In this document: positions 25,095 to 36,703 of the stretch, in pieces
Layout: each line of letters opens with the position of its first letter
How positions within the stretch are numbered: the stretch's first letter is position 1
Assembly: GCF_020731415.2 (NCBI RefSeq)
Contig: NZ_CP088274.1
Location: 62,001-126,000, forward strand
Direction of reading: 5' to 3'
Length of the DNA: 64,000 nucleotides
Source of the DNA: Phyllobacterium sp. T1293
GTDB taxonomy: Bacteria > Pseudomonadota > Alphaproteobacteria > Rhizobiales > Rhizobiaceae
Program-made: the position numbers and the translations under genes
The notes under the pieces: model-generated
The model's input: the letters and a program-made list of their open reading frames with translations, nothing else
What the model was told of the DNA's origin: nothing
Database searches by the model: none

Positions 25095-25449
25095 TCGGCA
25101 CCTCTCACCCCACTCCTATCCCCGCAATGCCCTCGATCATTCGAGGCCTATTGACGGGAGCTGAAGCCGGTCGTCGGATTTCTCAAGGTGCCCAATGAGA
25201 AATATCTTTTCAAATTACGGTTCCTGCACGTTGTCGTCAATCACACGCCGGAAGGAAAACGCAATCGTGATGCTGCGGCGTTATTTCCGCAGCATCACGA
25301 TTGACTTATGCAATGCCACAGGTAACGTTTTGAAATGCTATGATCGCGAATTCATTAATAGAAAGATCAAGCTGAAATGGTGGCGCCAATGCATGGAAAT
25401 TGGCACCAGTCTTCGTCTAGGGCACCCTTGGCGAAAATGAGGAAATGCC
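25095..25449. other. 355-bp divergent intergenic region containing a large inverted repeat
   Basis: This is the gap between the minus-strand small Cys protein and the plus-strand cytochrome c. Besides the perfect inverted repeat at 25262-25303 no gene is supported; an open frame from 25195 runs straight through the repeat and is judged spurious. Promoters for both flanking transcripts must be here. Confidence 0.5.
25262..25303. repeat. Perfect 17-bp inverted repeat with 8-nt loop
   Basis: CAATCGTGATGCTGCGG (25262-25278) is followed by CGTTATTT and then its exact reverse complement CCGCAGCATCACGATTG (25287-25303). On the minus strand the stem is followed by CGTTTTCC, weakly like a terminator, but no minus-strand gene ends here. 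It lies between two divergent starts, so it may be an operator, a cruciform, a small RNA, or a palindromic mobile repeat. Confidence 0.8.
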
Positions 25450-25839
25450 ATGCGATATCCTGTACTACTGATTGGTCTGTCAGTTGCAGTTCTGTCCGTT
25501 ATTCAAGCCCGCGCTCAGGATGCGGGAGATGCCACGGCTGGAGCAACAGTTTTCAAGAAATGTGCGGCCTGTCATGTGGCAGACACTGACAAAAACAAGG
25601 TTGGACCATCTCTTAATGGTCTATTTGGCAGAACCGCCGGTACACATCCCAACTTTAACTATTCACCCGCGATGAAGGCCGCCGGTACAGGTGGTCTGGT
25701 ATGGGATACTGCAAGCTTGCGTGACTATTTGCATGACCCGAAGGCCAAAGTACCCGGTACGAAAATGGCTTTCCCCGGTCTGAAAGATGACACGGAAATT
25801 TCCAACCTCGAAGCTTATCTCAAACAATATTCAAAGTAA
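25450..25839 (+). CDS. Class I cytochrome c
   Basis: The 129-residue periplasmic cytochrome has a signal peptide ending near residue 22 (ARA), the haem motif CAACH at residues 38-42, VGPSLNGLFGRTAGT after it, and a distal Met in PGTKMAFPGLKD. This is the layout of small mitochondrial-type cytochromes c2/c552. It may carry electrons from XoxG to the terminal oxidase. RBS AGGAA lies before the ATG. It is followed by a strong bidirectional terminator at 25845-25872. Confidence 0.93.
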   Translation: MRYPVLLIGLSVAVLSVIQARAQDAGDATAGATVFKKCAACHVADTDKNKVGPSLNGLFGRTAGTHPNFNYSPAMKAAGTGGLVWDTASLRDYLHDPKAKVPGTKMAFPGLKDDTEISNLEAYLKQYSK

Positions 25840-25844
25840 CAAAG

Positions 25845-25872
25845 TTGCCGCCGGTTTGATAACCGGCGGCAA
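25845..25872. terminator. Bidirectional terminator between cytochrome c and the cbb operon end
   Basis: TTGCCGCCGGTT (25845-25856), loop TGAT, AACCGGCGGCAA (25861-25872): a perfect 12-bp stem with a tetraloop. It starts 5 nt after the cytochrome stop and lies 5 nt from the end of the thioredoxin-like gene on the other strand. Confidence 0.88.
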
Positions 25873-25877
25873 TCCAT

Positions 25878-26435
25878 TCAGACGTTCTCGCGCCATTTGA
25901 TCGAACAGCCGACTGAGGCAAGCTGCTCACGCGGTCCTTGTCCAGACAGAGCAACCTGCTGCATGGCCTCGAACAAGTCCCGGCGCAGATCAGCTATGGC
26001 TTCCTGTTTACGCGATCCATCCAGACGCCCACGATATTGCAGCTCTGCGTTGGCGTTAAATCCAAAAAAGTCAGGTGTACACACGGCGCCATAAGCCCGC
26101 GCAACAGTCTGGTCCGCATCATGCAAATAATGAAAGGGAAACGCATTTTCCCATGAGAAGAGCTGCATATTCTCGAAGGAATCGGCGGGATAGGCCGCGG
26201 CGTCATTGGCATTGATGGCTACGAAACCAACGCCAAGTTTCTTGAGATCGCTTGCGTCACGCACAATGCGCTGGATGACAGCCTTAACATAAGGGCAATG
26301 ATTGCAGATGAAGGCGACGACAAGTCCATTGTGCCCGGCCTGAGCCAGAATGGAATGTCTTTGGCTGTCCGCACCTATCAAATTTGCATCTAAAGCCTTC
26401 CAGCCGAAATCACAAAGAGGCGGTATCGCGGCCAT
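25878..26435 (-). CDS. Thioredoxin-like (AhpC/TSA-type) protein at the end of the cbb operon
   Basis: A 185-residue cytoplasmic protein with a thioredoxin fold; the active loop is FICNHCPYVKAVIQR, so Cys-x2-Cys followed by Pro. The TPDFFGFNANAELQYRGRLDGSR segment and Cys (GAVCTPDFFGF) match the peroxiredoxin-like/thioredoxin family often annotated as redoxin domain proteins. It starts 15 nt after rpe and is the last gene of the minus-strand cbb transcript. It might protect or redox-regulate Calvin cycle enzymes; this is inferred from position only. Confidence 0.85.
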   Translation of the reverse strand: MAAIPPLCDFGWKALDANLIGADSQRHSILAQAGHNGLVVAFICNHCPYVKAVIQRIVRDASDLKKLGVGFVAINANDAAAYPADSFENMQLFSWENAFPFHYLHDADQTVARAYGAVCTPDFFGFNANAELQYRGRLDGSRKQEAIADLRRDLFEAMQQVALSGQGPREQLASVGCSIKWRENV

Positions 26436-26450
26436 TTTTTCTTACTCCCG

Positions 26451-27140
26451 TCATGCTGCCTCGTATTGCCTTGCATTGTCGGCGGCGTTCCGGATGGCAG
26501 CTATGTTATGAGCATAGGCCACCTTACCGCTTCCCCTAAAGATTGCAGACCCCGCGACAAGCACATCAGCTCCGGCTGCGGCAACCAAAGGGGCTGTCTC
26601 CGGCGTGACACCGCCGTCAATCTCGATATGGATAGGACGATTCCCGATCAGTGCCTTCAAACGCCGTGTTTTCTCAACGACCGATGGAATGAATGCCTGA
26701 CCGCCAAATCCTGGGTTGACGGTCATCAGAAGGACGAGATCAAGCCGATCCAGTACATATTCGATGACAGTTTCGGGCGTGGAGGGATTGAGAGAGACAC
26801 CTGCCTTTTTGCCAAGATTGCGAATGGTCTGCAGAGAGCGATCCAAATGCGGCCCTGCCTCTGCATGCACTGTGATGAAGTCACACCCGGCTTCAGCGAA
26901 AGCACCGAGATAGTCGTCTGCCGGTGCGATCATGAGATGACAATCGAATATAGCTTCGGTTCGATTGCGGATCGACTTTATTACCTGCGGGCCAAAAGTG
27001 ATGTTCGGAACGAAATGCCCATCCATTACATCGAGGTGTACCCAGTCCGCTCCGGCTCCCACAATGTCTTCCACTTCTTCCCCAAGCCGGGAAAAATCGG
27101 CCGAGAGAACGGATGGCGCTATGAGTGTCTTGCGGTTCAT
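26451..27140 (-). CDS. cbbE: Ribulose-phosphate 3-epimerase
   Basis: This enzyme interconverts ribulose-5-phosphate and xylulose-5-phosphate in the regeneration phase of the Calvin cycle. The 229-residue TIM barrel shows [16 protein letters not shown], the metal/substrate motif [32 protein letters not shown] and [13 protein letters not shown]. Its ATG overlaps the cbbX stop by 4 nt. Symbol follows its place in the cbb operon (also called rpe). Confidence 0.96.
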   Translation of the reverse strand: MNRKTLIAPSVLSADFSRLGEEVEDIVGAGADWVHLDVMDGHFVPNITFGPQVIKSIRNRTEAIFDCHLMIAPADDYLGAFAEAGCDFITVHAEAGPHLDRSLQTIRNLGKKAGVSLNPSTPETVIEYVLDRLDLVLLMTVNPGFGGQAFIPSVVEKTRRLKALIGNRPIHIEIDGGVTPETAPLVAAAGADVLVAGSAIFRGSGKVAYAHNIAAIRNAADNARQYEAA

Positions 27141-28075
27141 GGTGTCTGATCCTCCGCAGAAGCCTTTGCAAATACGCGGCTACTCCTGATATCCGCAGCC
27201 GTGATCGTTGAGAGTGTCATGGCATCGGTTGGTCCACGGGATGCTTCGAATAGCCGGTTGGCATGACGCAGCCGAGCCCGGTCCAAGGCATTGCGGATGG
27301 AGCGGGCATTGGCAAAATGCGGCTGCTGCCGACGCCGTTTTATATAGTCGGCCATGATGGTGCGGCCTTCCTCATCGAAGTTGTAGTTCTGTTTGGCCAG
27401 CATGGTTTCAGCAATGCTCAGAAGCTCACCGGAGCTATAATCCGGAAAATCTATATGATGCGCGATGCGCGAACGAAAACCCGGATTGCTTTCGAAGAAC
27501 TTGTCCATCCGATCAGCATAGCCTGCAAGAATGACCACAAGATCGTCACGCTGGTTTTCCATCACCTGAAGCAGTATCTCAATAGCTTCCTGACCGTAAT
27601 CCCTTTCATTCTCCTGCCGGTGCAGATAATAGGCTTCATCGATGAACAGCACGCCGCCCATGGCTCTCTTCAATATCTCCTTGGTCTTAGGCGCCGTGTG
27701 ACCAATATATTGGCCCACGAGATCGTCGCGCGTAACCGAGACGAGATGGCCTTTGCGGATATAGCCGAGGCGATGCAGGAGATCGGCCATACGCAGCGCC
27801 ACAGTGGTTTTGCCAGTGCCGGGATTCCCACTGAAGCTCATATGCAGGGTTGGCGTCTCATGGGCCAGACCCATGCGTCGCCGCGCGCGTTCCACCAGCA
27901 GCAAGGCGGCTGTTTCCTTGATCCGTTGTTTAACCGGCTTTAGGCCAATCAAATCGCGATCAAGCTCATCCAGCACATCCTTGACACCCGATTCCACATA
28001 CTCAGCACGCAGATCAACCGCCGCAGGAATATCCCTGTCAGTATCTGGAAGCTCCATATTTGAGACGTCAGCCAT
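27137..28075 (-). CDS. cbbX: Red-type RuBisCO activase CbbX
   Basis: CbbX is an AAA+ hexamer that pulls on the C terminus of red-type RuBisCO large subunits to release inhibitory sugar phosphates. The 312-residue protein has Walker [16 protein letters not shown], pore-loop segment [14 protein letters not shown], Walker [13 protein letters not shown] and sensor-type [18 protein letters not shown] 28075 overlaps the cbbS end by 8 nt; the frame extends upstream into cbbS but that part is not CbbX-like. Its presence confirms form IC/ID RuBisCO. Confidence 0.97.
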   Translation of the reverse strand: MADVSNMELPDTDRDIPAAVDLRAEYVESGVKDVLDELDRDLIGLKPVKQRIKETAALLLVERARRRMGLAHETPTLHMSFSGNPGTGKTTVALRMADLLHRLGYIRKGHLVSVTRDDLVGQYIGHTAPKTKEILKRAMGGVLFIDEAYYLHRQENERDYGQEAIEILLQVMENQRDDLVVILAGYADRMDKFFESNPGFRSRIAHHIDFPDYSSGELLSIAETMLAKQNYNFDEEGRTIMADYIKRRRQQPHFANARSIRNALDRARLRHANRLFEASRGPTDAMTLSTITAADIRSSRVFAKASAEDQTP

Positions 28076-28487
28076 AACGTTGACCCGCCGGCTTGTCCGT
28101 CGCATAGGACCTTGTCGTGTAGCGGACCACACGGCCTTCCCCTTCCTGACGCGCAAGATGGAAACCCGGTTCTTCCTGCGGGCGATTGACGAGGAAGGAC
28201 AGCTTCACCGACTCCCATCCATGGGTATTGTCAAAGGCAACCAAACGGATATAGCTGTCGCCATAAGCCTTGCGACATTCTTTCAATTCCATCATCAATG
28301 CGGCCGCATCCGGATTATCAAACATCGGATGCCCCCACATATCCCAATAGGTGTTGCGCGGGTGCGGGTCATCGGTGAACTCGAGACTGACCGCCCAGCC
28401 CTTATCGATGCAATACTGCACTTGCCGGGAAATCTGTTCGTCTGTCAGATCGGGCAGGAACGAGAATGCTCCCTGAGTAATACGCAT
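28068..28487 (-). CDS. cbbS: RuBisCO small subunit, form IC
   Basis: The product is 139 residues, starting [19 protein letters not shown] and with [28 protein letters not shown] and the longer C-terminal extension ([17 protein letters not shown] onward) that is typical of red-type small subunits and forms the central beta barrel. ATG 28487 lies 10 nt after cbbL. The open frame continues far upstream antisense-free through cbbL in another frame and is ignored. Confidence 0.97.
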   Translation of the reverse strand: MRITQGAFSFLPDLTDEQISRQVQYCIDKGWAVSLEFTDDPHPRNTYWDMWGHPMFDNPDAAALMMELKECRKAYGDSYIRLVAFDNTHGWESVKLSFLVNRPQEEPGFHLARQEGEGRVVRYTTRSYATDKPAGQRYG

Positions 28488-28497
28488 GTCGTTTCTC

Positions 28498-31066
<2,569 letters not shown>

Positions 31067-31068
31067 GA

Positions 31069-33093
31069 TCAATACTCCTTTTCGCTGATGAGTTTGCGCG
31101 CAGTGGCAACAATGTTTTCGGGTGTAATGCCGAAATGGCGGTAGAGATCCGGCGCAGGCGCGCTGGCACCAAACCCCTGCATGCCGATGAAAGCACCCTT
31201 CTCACCGACCCAGCGATCCCAACCCAGACGGGCCGCCGCCTCAATACCGATACGCGGTGCAGCCGCCAGAACAGACCGGCGATAGGCTGGAGTTTGTGCC
31301 TCGAACAGTTCCCACGACGGCATGGAAACAACAGCCGCCGCAATCTTGTGCTGACCTCGCAAAATATCGGCAGCAGTACAGGCAATCTCAACTTCAGAAC
31401 CAGTGGCCAGCAATGTCACAGCACGAGGTTCAGCTGTTTCACGCAGCACGTAAGCGCCGCGCGCCGAACGGTTCTCCTCAATATGAGCGTGACGCAGCAT
31501 TGACAGATTCTGACGCGAGAGAACGATGACGCTTGGCCTATCCGTATTTTTGAGTGCAAGTTCCCAGCATTCAGCTGTCTCGATGATGTCCGCCGGACGG
31601 AACACATTCATACCGGGTGTGGCCCGCAGCATGGCCAGATGTTCGATCGGCTGGTGGGTGGGCCCATCTTCGCCGAGGCCAATCGAGTCATGAGTCATGA
31701 CATAGATCACCTGCTGTCCCATCAGCGCTGAAAGACGCATGGCGCCCCGCGCATAATCTGCAAATGCCAGGAATGTTCCTCCGTAGGGAATAAAGCCGCC
31801 ATGCAGCGCAAGACCGTTCATCGCGGCGGCCATGCCATGCTCACGAATGCCGTAGTGAATGTAACGACCAAAGAAATCACCGGGCGCAATATCGAGCATC
31901 CCCGGCGTGACGGTCAGGTTCGAGTGCGTCAGATCAGCGGACCCGCCAATTGTGAGATCTGTGGCGGTATTAATGACCCCAAGCACCATTTCCGAGGCCT
32001 TGCGTGTCGCAACCTTTGTTGCCTTCTCCACATGCTCGCGGCGAAAAGCGGCGAGTTCCTCAAATACTGCAATTGGTATCTGTTTCTGCACCGCTTGCTT
32101 GAGGTCCTCGCCCTTTGATGATGCTGCCATCCGCACGCACCATTCACGCCGCTCGTCAGCGCCTCGACGTGCAACATCGCGCCACGTCTCAAGAATGTCT
32201 TCCGGAACGGCGAAGGGTTCATATGGCCAATCTATTGTGAGCCGTGCAGCGGCAATTTCCGACGCACCAAGCGGAGCGCCGTGTGTCTTCTCAGTGCCCT
32301 GCAGGTTGGGTGCTCCTTTGCCAATAATCGTACGGCATGAAATCAGCGACGGAGAATTTGATTCCCTTGCATGGGCGATTGCCTTGGCAATCTCATCATA
32401 ATCATGGCCGTCAATATCCTGCACATCGAAGCCGGCCGCCGTAAAACGGGCCAATTGATCTGTGGACGTTGAAAGCGATGTCGGCCCGTCAATGGAGATC
32501 GAATTGTTGTCCCAGAACACAATCAGCTTCGAAAGCTTTAAATGCCCTGCAAGGTCGATAGCCTCGTGGCTGAGGCCTTCTTGCAGACAGCCGTCTCCAG
32601 CGATGACATAGGTGTAGTGATCAACGATATCCGGCCCAAATCGGGCAGCCAGCATGCGCTCGGCCAGCGCCATGCCGACAGCCGTGGCTATGCCCTGTCC
32701 GAGCGGCCCCGTCGTCATTTCAATACCCTGCGCGTGACCGTATTCCGGATGGCCCGCCGTCTTTGCCCCGATCTGACGAAAACGCTGCAGCTCTTCAACC
32801 GGCATATCGGGGTACCCGATCAGGTAATGCAGCGCATATTGCAGCATGGAGCCATGACCGGCGGAAAGGACAAATCGGTCACGATCCGGCCATTGCGGAT
32901 GTAACGGATCAAGCTTGATAAACCGCTTGAAAAGAATTGTGGCAACATCGGCCATCCCCATAGGCATACCAGGGTGGCCCGAATTGGCCTTCTGGACACT
33001 ATCCATGACCAGGGCCCGGATTGCATTCGCCATATCCCGATCAGAGGCAACTTCCGCATCCGGGGCTTCTTGAAGCAAAACTTGAGTGTTCAT
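31069..33093 (-). CDS. cbbT: Transketolase of the Calvin operon
   Basis: A 674-residue thiamine diphosphate enzyme that moves two-carbon units between sugar phosphates. The cofactor motif is [20 protein letters not shown] with the closing NN in WDNNSIS; other signatures are [10 protein letters not shown] near the start, [14 protein letters not shown], and the pyrimidine-domain segments [13 protein letters not shown] and [21 protein letters not shown] 33093 follows GAGGAGAAGACG. It starts 10 nt after cbbP. Confidence 0.97.
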   Translation of the reverse strand: MNTQVLLQEAPDAEVASDRDMANAIRALVMDSVQKANSGHPGMPMGMADVATILFKRFIKLDPLHPQWPDRDRFVLSAGHGSMLQYALHYLIGYPDMPVEELQRFRQIGAKTAGHPEYGHAQGIEMTTGPLGQGIATAVGMALAERMLAARFGPDIVDHYTYVIAGDGCLQEGLSHEAIDLAGHLKLSKLIVFWDNNSISIDGPTSLSTSTDQLARFTAAGFDVQDIDGHDYDEIAKAIAHARESNSPSLISCRTIIGKGAPNLQGTEKTHGAPLGASEIAAARLTIDWPYEPFAVPEDILETWRDVARRGADERREWCVRMAASSKGEDLKQAVQKQIPIAVFEELAAFRREHVEKATKVATRKASEMVLGVINTATDLTIGGSADLTHSNLTVTPGMLDIAPGDFFGRYIHYGIREHGMAAAMNGLALHGGFIPYGGTFLAFADYARGAMRLSALMGQQVIYVMTHDSIGLGEDGPTHQPIEHLAMLRATPGMNVFRPADIIETAECWELALKNTDRPSVIVLSRQNLSMLRHAHIEENRSARGAYVLRETAEPRAVTLLATGSEVEIACTAADILRGQHKIAAAVVSMPSWELFEAQTPAYRRSVLAAAPRIGIEAAARLGWDRWVGEKGAFIGMQGFGASAPAPDLYRHFGITPENIVATARKLISEKEY

Positions 33094-33103
33094 CGTCTTC
33101 TCC

Positions 33104-33976
33104 TCACGAGGCTCGGTTTTTGCGCTCAATCAACTGCATGATCAGCGGTGTCAGGATGAGTTGCATTGCCAGGTCGAGTTTGTTGCCCGGCACAACGATC
33201 GAATTGGCTCGCGACATGAAGGAGTCGTGAATCATTGAAAGCAGGTACGGGAAGTCGATCCCGCGCGGCCGCGCAAACCGGATAACCAGCATCGATTCAT
33301 CCGGTGTTGGTATCCAACGGGCAATGAACGGGTTGGACGTATCGACGATCGGCACACGCTGGAAGTTGATATCCGTCAACGTGAATTGCGGCGTGATATA
33401 GCGGACATAGTCCGGCATTCGGCGCAGGATAACGTCCATGACCGCCTCAGTGGAATATCCCCGCGTTGAGCGGTCGCGATGGATCTTCTGAATCCATTCG
33501 AGATTAATAACCGGCACGACGCCAATCTTGAGGTCCGCATGACGGGCAAGATTGATGCCGTCTGCTACAGCACAGCCATGCAGCCCTTCATAGAACAGCA
33601 ATGTGCTCGGCGGAAAGTCGCGCCATTCGGTGAATGTACCAGCCGGCGCGCCATATTGCTGGGCTTCATCGTCATCATGAATATAGGTCCGGGTTTGGCC
33701 GGTTCCTTTGCGGCCATACTGTTCAAAGACCTCGTCAAGCTTGGAGAGTTCATTCGCATCGACATGAAAATGCGTGAAATTGGGATTTCCCTTCTTTTCC
33801 TCTTCCGCAACTTTTGCCTTCATGGTGTTGCGATCAAATTTGTGGAATGCATCCCCTTCGATAAAAGCTGCTTCAATATTCTCCCGACGAAAAATCTGTT
33901 CGAAGATCCGCTTGACCGACGTTGTTCCAGCGCCAGATGAGCCTGTAATGGAGATAATTGGATGTTTTGCAGACAT
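33104..33976 (-). CDS. cbbP: Phosphoribulokinase
   Basis: Makes ribulose-1,5-bisphosphate from ribulose-5-phosphate and ATP, one of the two enzymes unique to the cycle. The 290-residue protein is the bacterial type I form: P-loop [41 protein letters not shown] and [40 protein letters not shown] 33976; the upstream frame overlaps cbbF. It lies 16 nt from cbbF. Confidence 0.98.
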   Translation of the reverse strand: MSAKHPIISITGSSGAGTTSVKRIFEQIFRRENIEAAFIEGDAFHKFDRNTMKAKVAEEEKKGNPNFTHFHVDANELSKLDEVFEQYGRKGTGQTRTYIHDDDEAQQYGAPAGTFTEWRDFPPSTLLFYEGLHGCAVADGINLARHADLKIGVVPVINLEWIQKIHRDRSTRGYSTEAVMDVILRRMPDYVRYITPQFTLTDINFQRVPIVDTSNPFIARWIPTPDESMLVIRFARPRGIDFPYLLSMIHDSFMSRANSIVVPGNKLDLAMQLILTPLIMQLIERKNRAS

Positions 33977-33992
33977 GATTGATCTCCCTCCC

Positions 33993-35042
33993 TCAAGCCC
34001 TGAACAGGCCACGATTACTGAACAGTGGCGCACGCTCACCAATATTGCTGGGTTCGCTATGGTAGCGACTGATCCGGGCTACTTCCCGCACCGAGCCGAA
34101 GACGAAGGGAACCCGTTGATGCATGGCCTTGGGCATGAGATCGAGAATGCGGGTCGAAGTATCCGTCGCTCCCCCACCCGCCTGTTCGATGAGAAACGCA
34201 ATGGGGTTCGCCTCATAGATGAGACGGATACGACCATCGCCATAGCCCTTGCGCTTATCGCCGGGATAGAGAAACACACCGCCTCGCATAAGAATGCGGT
34301 AGGCCTCGGCAACCAGTGATGCGATCCAACGCATGTTGAAATCACGTTCGCGTGGACCTTCGCTGCCCTTCAGACAGTCATCCATATAGAGTTGAACGGC
34401 CTCGTCCCAATGTCGATAGTTAGCCGCGTTGATGGCAAACTCATGCGCCTGACTGGCAATAACAATGCTGTCATAGGCTTGTACAAATGTGCCAAGTCGA
34501 CTCGAGAAGACAAAGGCATGCGTCCCGTTACCAAGTGTCAGAACAAGAGCCAGTTGCGGACCGTAAATGAAGAACCCTGCTGCGAGCTGGCGATCGCCCT
34601 TCTGAAAGAATGAGGCGACGGGCTCGCTGCTCGGATCGCCAGCCACTGGGAGAATGGAGAAAATAGTTCCTATCGATACATTGGTATCGATATTGGATGA
34701 CCCATCGAGTGGATCGATAGCCAACGCCAATGGAGCAAGAGGATTCAACAGCGCCGGATGCATCAACTCTTCAGAGCCGTATAGAGCGACTGGCGCCTGC
34801 CGCATTGCTTCAAGAAACATGTCGTCTGCGAAGACGTCGAGCGCCTTCTGCGGATCGCCATCAGCATTCTTGCCACCGGTGCTGCCGGAAAAAGCCTTTC
34901 CGAGTGCCCCCTGATTGATGACACTGCGAATCTTGACCGCAGTCAAAGCAAGTTGGCGTAGCACCGCCGCAACCGACGTGCGCAATGGGTTATTATGTTC
35001 CGCATAGGATCCAAGAAAGGCGTCTAGCGTCGCCGTGGTCAT
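33993..35042 (-). CDS. cbbF: Fructose-1,6-/sedoheptulose-1,7-bisphosphatase
   Basis: The first gene of the cbb operon; it removes the 1-phosphate from fructose (and probably sedoheptulose) bisphosphate. The 349-residue type I FBPase has LYGSEEL, the metal-binding ALAIDPLDGSSNIDTNVSIGTIFS segment, and substrate motifs such as GGVFLYPGDKRKGYGDGRIRLIYEANP. The start ATG at 35042 follows GGGAGGACG. The 121-bp gap to divergent cbbR holds the probable promoter. Confidence 0.97.
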   Translation of the reverse strand: MTTATLDAFLGSYAEHNNPLRTSVAAVLRQLALTAVKIRSVINQGALGKAFSGSTGGKNADGDPQKALDVFADDMFLEAMRQAPVALYGSEELMHPALLNPLAPLALAIDPLDGSSNIDTNVSIGTIFSILPVAGDPSSEPVASFFQKGDRQLAAGFFIYGPQLALVLTLGNGTHAFVFSSRLGTFVQAYDSIVIASQAHEFAINAANYRHWDEAVQLYMDDCLKGSEGPRERDFNMRWIASLVAEAYRILMRGGVFLYPGDKRKGYGDGRIRLIYEANPIAFLIEQAGGGATDTSTRILDLMPKAMHQRVPFVFGSVREVARISRYHSEPSNIGERAPLFSNRGLFRA

Positions 35043-35110
35043 GGTCGTCCTCCCGTGCCTGGTCGTCTTGCGCGCCAGACTTCAGGACTATGGGACCATC
35101 AACGGATCAC

Positions 35111-35154
35111 TAAGTAAAATTTATTATATTTACCTTATAGATAAAATTCATTAA
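35111..35154. promoter_or_regulatory. Probable CbbR-binding region between cbbF and cbbR
   Basis: The AT-rich core holds two LysR/CbbR-type TNA-N7-TNA motifs: TAA at 111-113 with TTA at 121-123, and TAA at 142-144 with TAA at 152-154 (add 35000). They flank the stretch TTATTATATTTACCTTATAG. Location 70-110 bp before cbbF and just before cbbR is the usual place for control of both genes. Confidence 0.55.
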
Positions 35155-35163
35155 GTGTGGGTG

Positions 35164-36099
35164 ATGCGCAATTTGAATCTCAAACAGTTACGGGCGATAC
35201 AGGCGATCAAGCAGCATGGAACCATTGTAGCTGCCGCCAATATGTTAGGGCTGACACCTCCTGCGGTAACAATTCAGCTCAAGCTTGTTGAGGAGGAAGC
35301 CGATATTGTCCTGTTTGATCGCACCAATGATGGTCTACGTCCGACGGCTGCCGGACTAGCATTTTTGGATGCAGCCCAGATGATCGAGGAAAGGCTGCGC
35401 CTGCTCCATGACGAGATTGACGCAATCAAAGGTCTGCGGGTCGGCACGTTATCTCTTGGAGTTGTATCGACGGCCAAATATTTTGCTCCTCAGCTCATGG
35501 CGACATTCGGTAAGGAACATCCTGATATTGCAATCAAGCTGATGATCGGAAACCGCGCGGAGATCATCGACAGTTTGAAAAGTCACGGCGTCGATCTTGC
35601 TCTGATGGGCCGGCCGCCCAAGGAAATTCCGCTGCGATCTGCAGTTTTCGGCGATCATCCACTGGTCATGATTGCCGCGCCGGATCACCCGCTGGCCAAT
35701 TGCCGGGATATAACGAAAGAACGTATCGCGCTGGAACATTTCCTTATCCGTGAACCAGGGTCCGGCACGCGTATATCTCTGGAGATTTTCCTGAGCGAGT
35801 TGCCCGGACGCATAGATGACCTCGGCACCGAAATGTCTTCCAATGAGACGATCAAACAGGCCGTTATGGCCGGACTTGGCATTGCGTTCATCTCAGCGCA
35901 CACGATCGCACTGGAGCTTGAAGTCGGCAAGCTGGTGATACTTGATGTAATAGGCATGCCTATCCGCCGTCAGTGGTTTTCCGTCATGCGCACGGACAGG
36001 ACGTCGTCGCCAGCCATGCGCGCATTTCAGGACTTCCTCAACCGCAAGGGTGCGCAGTGTCTGCCATCTATAGATCGTCTTTACCCAATGGTGGGGTAG
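35164..36099 (+). CDS. cbbR: LysR-type Calvin cycle regulator CbbR
   Basis: A 311-residue LysR protein, divergent from the cbb operon it should activate. The N-terminal helix-turn-helix reads LNLKQLRAIQAIKQHGTIVAAANMLGLTPPAVTIQLKLVEEE, and the C-terminal effector domain begins near residue 90 (RVGTLSLGVVSTAKYFAPQLM, typical of CbbR). ATG 35164 is chosen; GTG 35155 is also in frame. Regulation would respond to metabolites such as RuBP or NADPH, known from other CbbR proteins. The identification is by family resemblance plus position. Confidence 0.93.
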   Translation: MRNLNLKQLRAIQAIKQHGTIVAAANMLGLTPPAVTIQLKLVEEEADIVLFDRTNDGLRPTAAGLAFLDAAQMIEERLRLLHDEIDAIKGLRVGTLSLGVVSTAKYFAPQLMATFGKEHPDIAIKLMIGNRAEIIDSLKSHGVDLALMGRPPKEIPLRSAVFGDHPLVMIAAPDHPLANCRDITKERIALEHFLIREPGSGTRISLEIFLSELPGRIDDLGTEMSSNETIKQAVMAGLGIAFISAHTIALELEVGKLVILDVIGMPIRRQWFSVMRTDRTSSPAMRAFQDFLNRKGAQCLPSIDRLYPMVG

Positions 36100-36703
36100 T
36101 TTGCGGGAATAGTGGTGCCAGCGGCCAGCTTTGGTGATCCGCACGTCAATTCGCCGCTCGGCCTCAACACATGCATTCGCGCATAAACGCTCGATTGTCG
36201 TGATTAAAGGCAGGATATCCTCCTGCACTTCTCCGTAAGCCGGCAAGCCAAGCATCGCGGTCTTTTTTTGAAGATTGTTAAAGTACTGACAACTGGTCTG
36301 TCTGCGAGCAGCCGTCCCCAGCAACGCTTCTTCCGGCAGTCCAAATTGTGAGCCGATGTAAACCGCACCCTAAAATGGCCAACGGTAAACCCATTCATAG
36401 CTGGTTCATATTCGTTTTGAAATATATTCGAGAAGAGAACAATGGAGAGAATTATTATAGCATCGATGTTCTGGAGAGTGCCCCCCTGGTCGATTTTTAA
36501 TCTGAGTGCGCAAACTCAATGCAAGCATTGCGTCAAAGGAGGGTTTCACAAAACCATATCAGTATATGTGGACATCGAATTGAACCGAAAGGGTACACAG
36601 GCAGGTACGTTCGTACTGCCCTATAGCGAGCAGTCCAATACCGAAATGAAAACAGGCGGGTGTGCGGCAATATTCAGTGCTTGCAGATCACGTGAGGTCG
36701 GCC
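36100..36703. other. 604-bp region without a supported gene
   Basis: On the minus strand an open frame crosses about 36324 to 36070 with plausible codon use (from MLGLPAYGEVQEDILPL at 36255), but it runs on antisense into the end of cbbR and resembles nothing known to me; it may be a gene remnant. The plus-strand frame 36442-36720 looks random. The right half is AT-rich and should hold the promoter of the gene at 36704. Confidence 0.35.

Noticed and set aside
25195..25440. 81-codon frame before the cytochrome gene
   Set aside because: It reads straight through the perfect inverted repeat and has no protein-like pattern.
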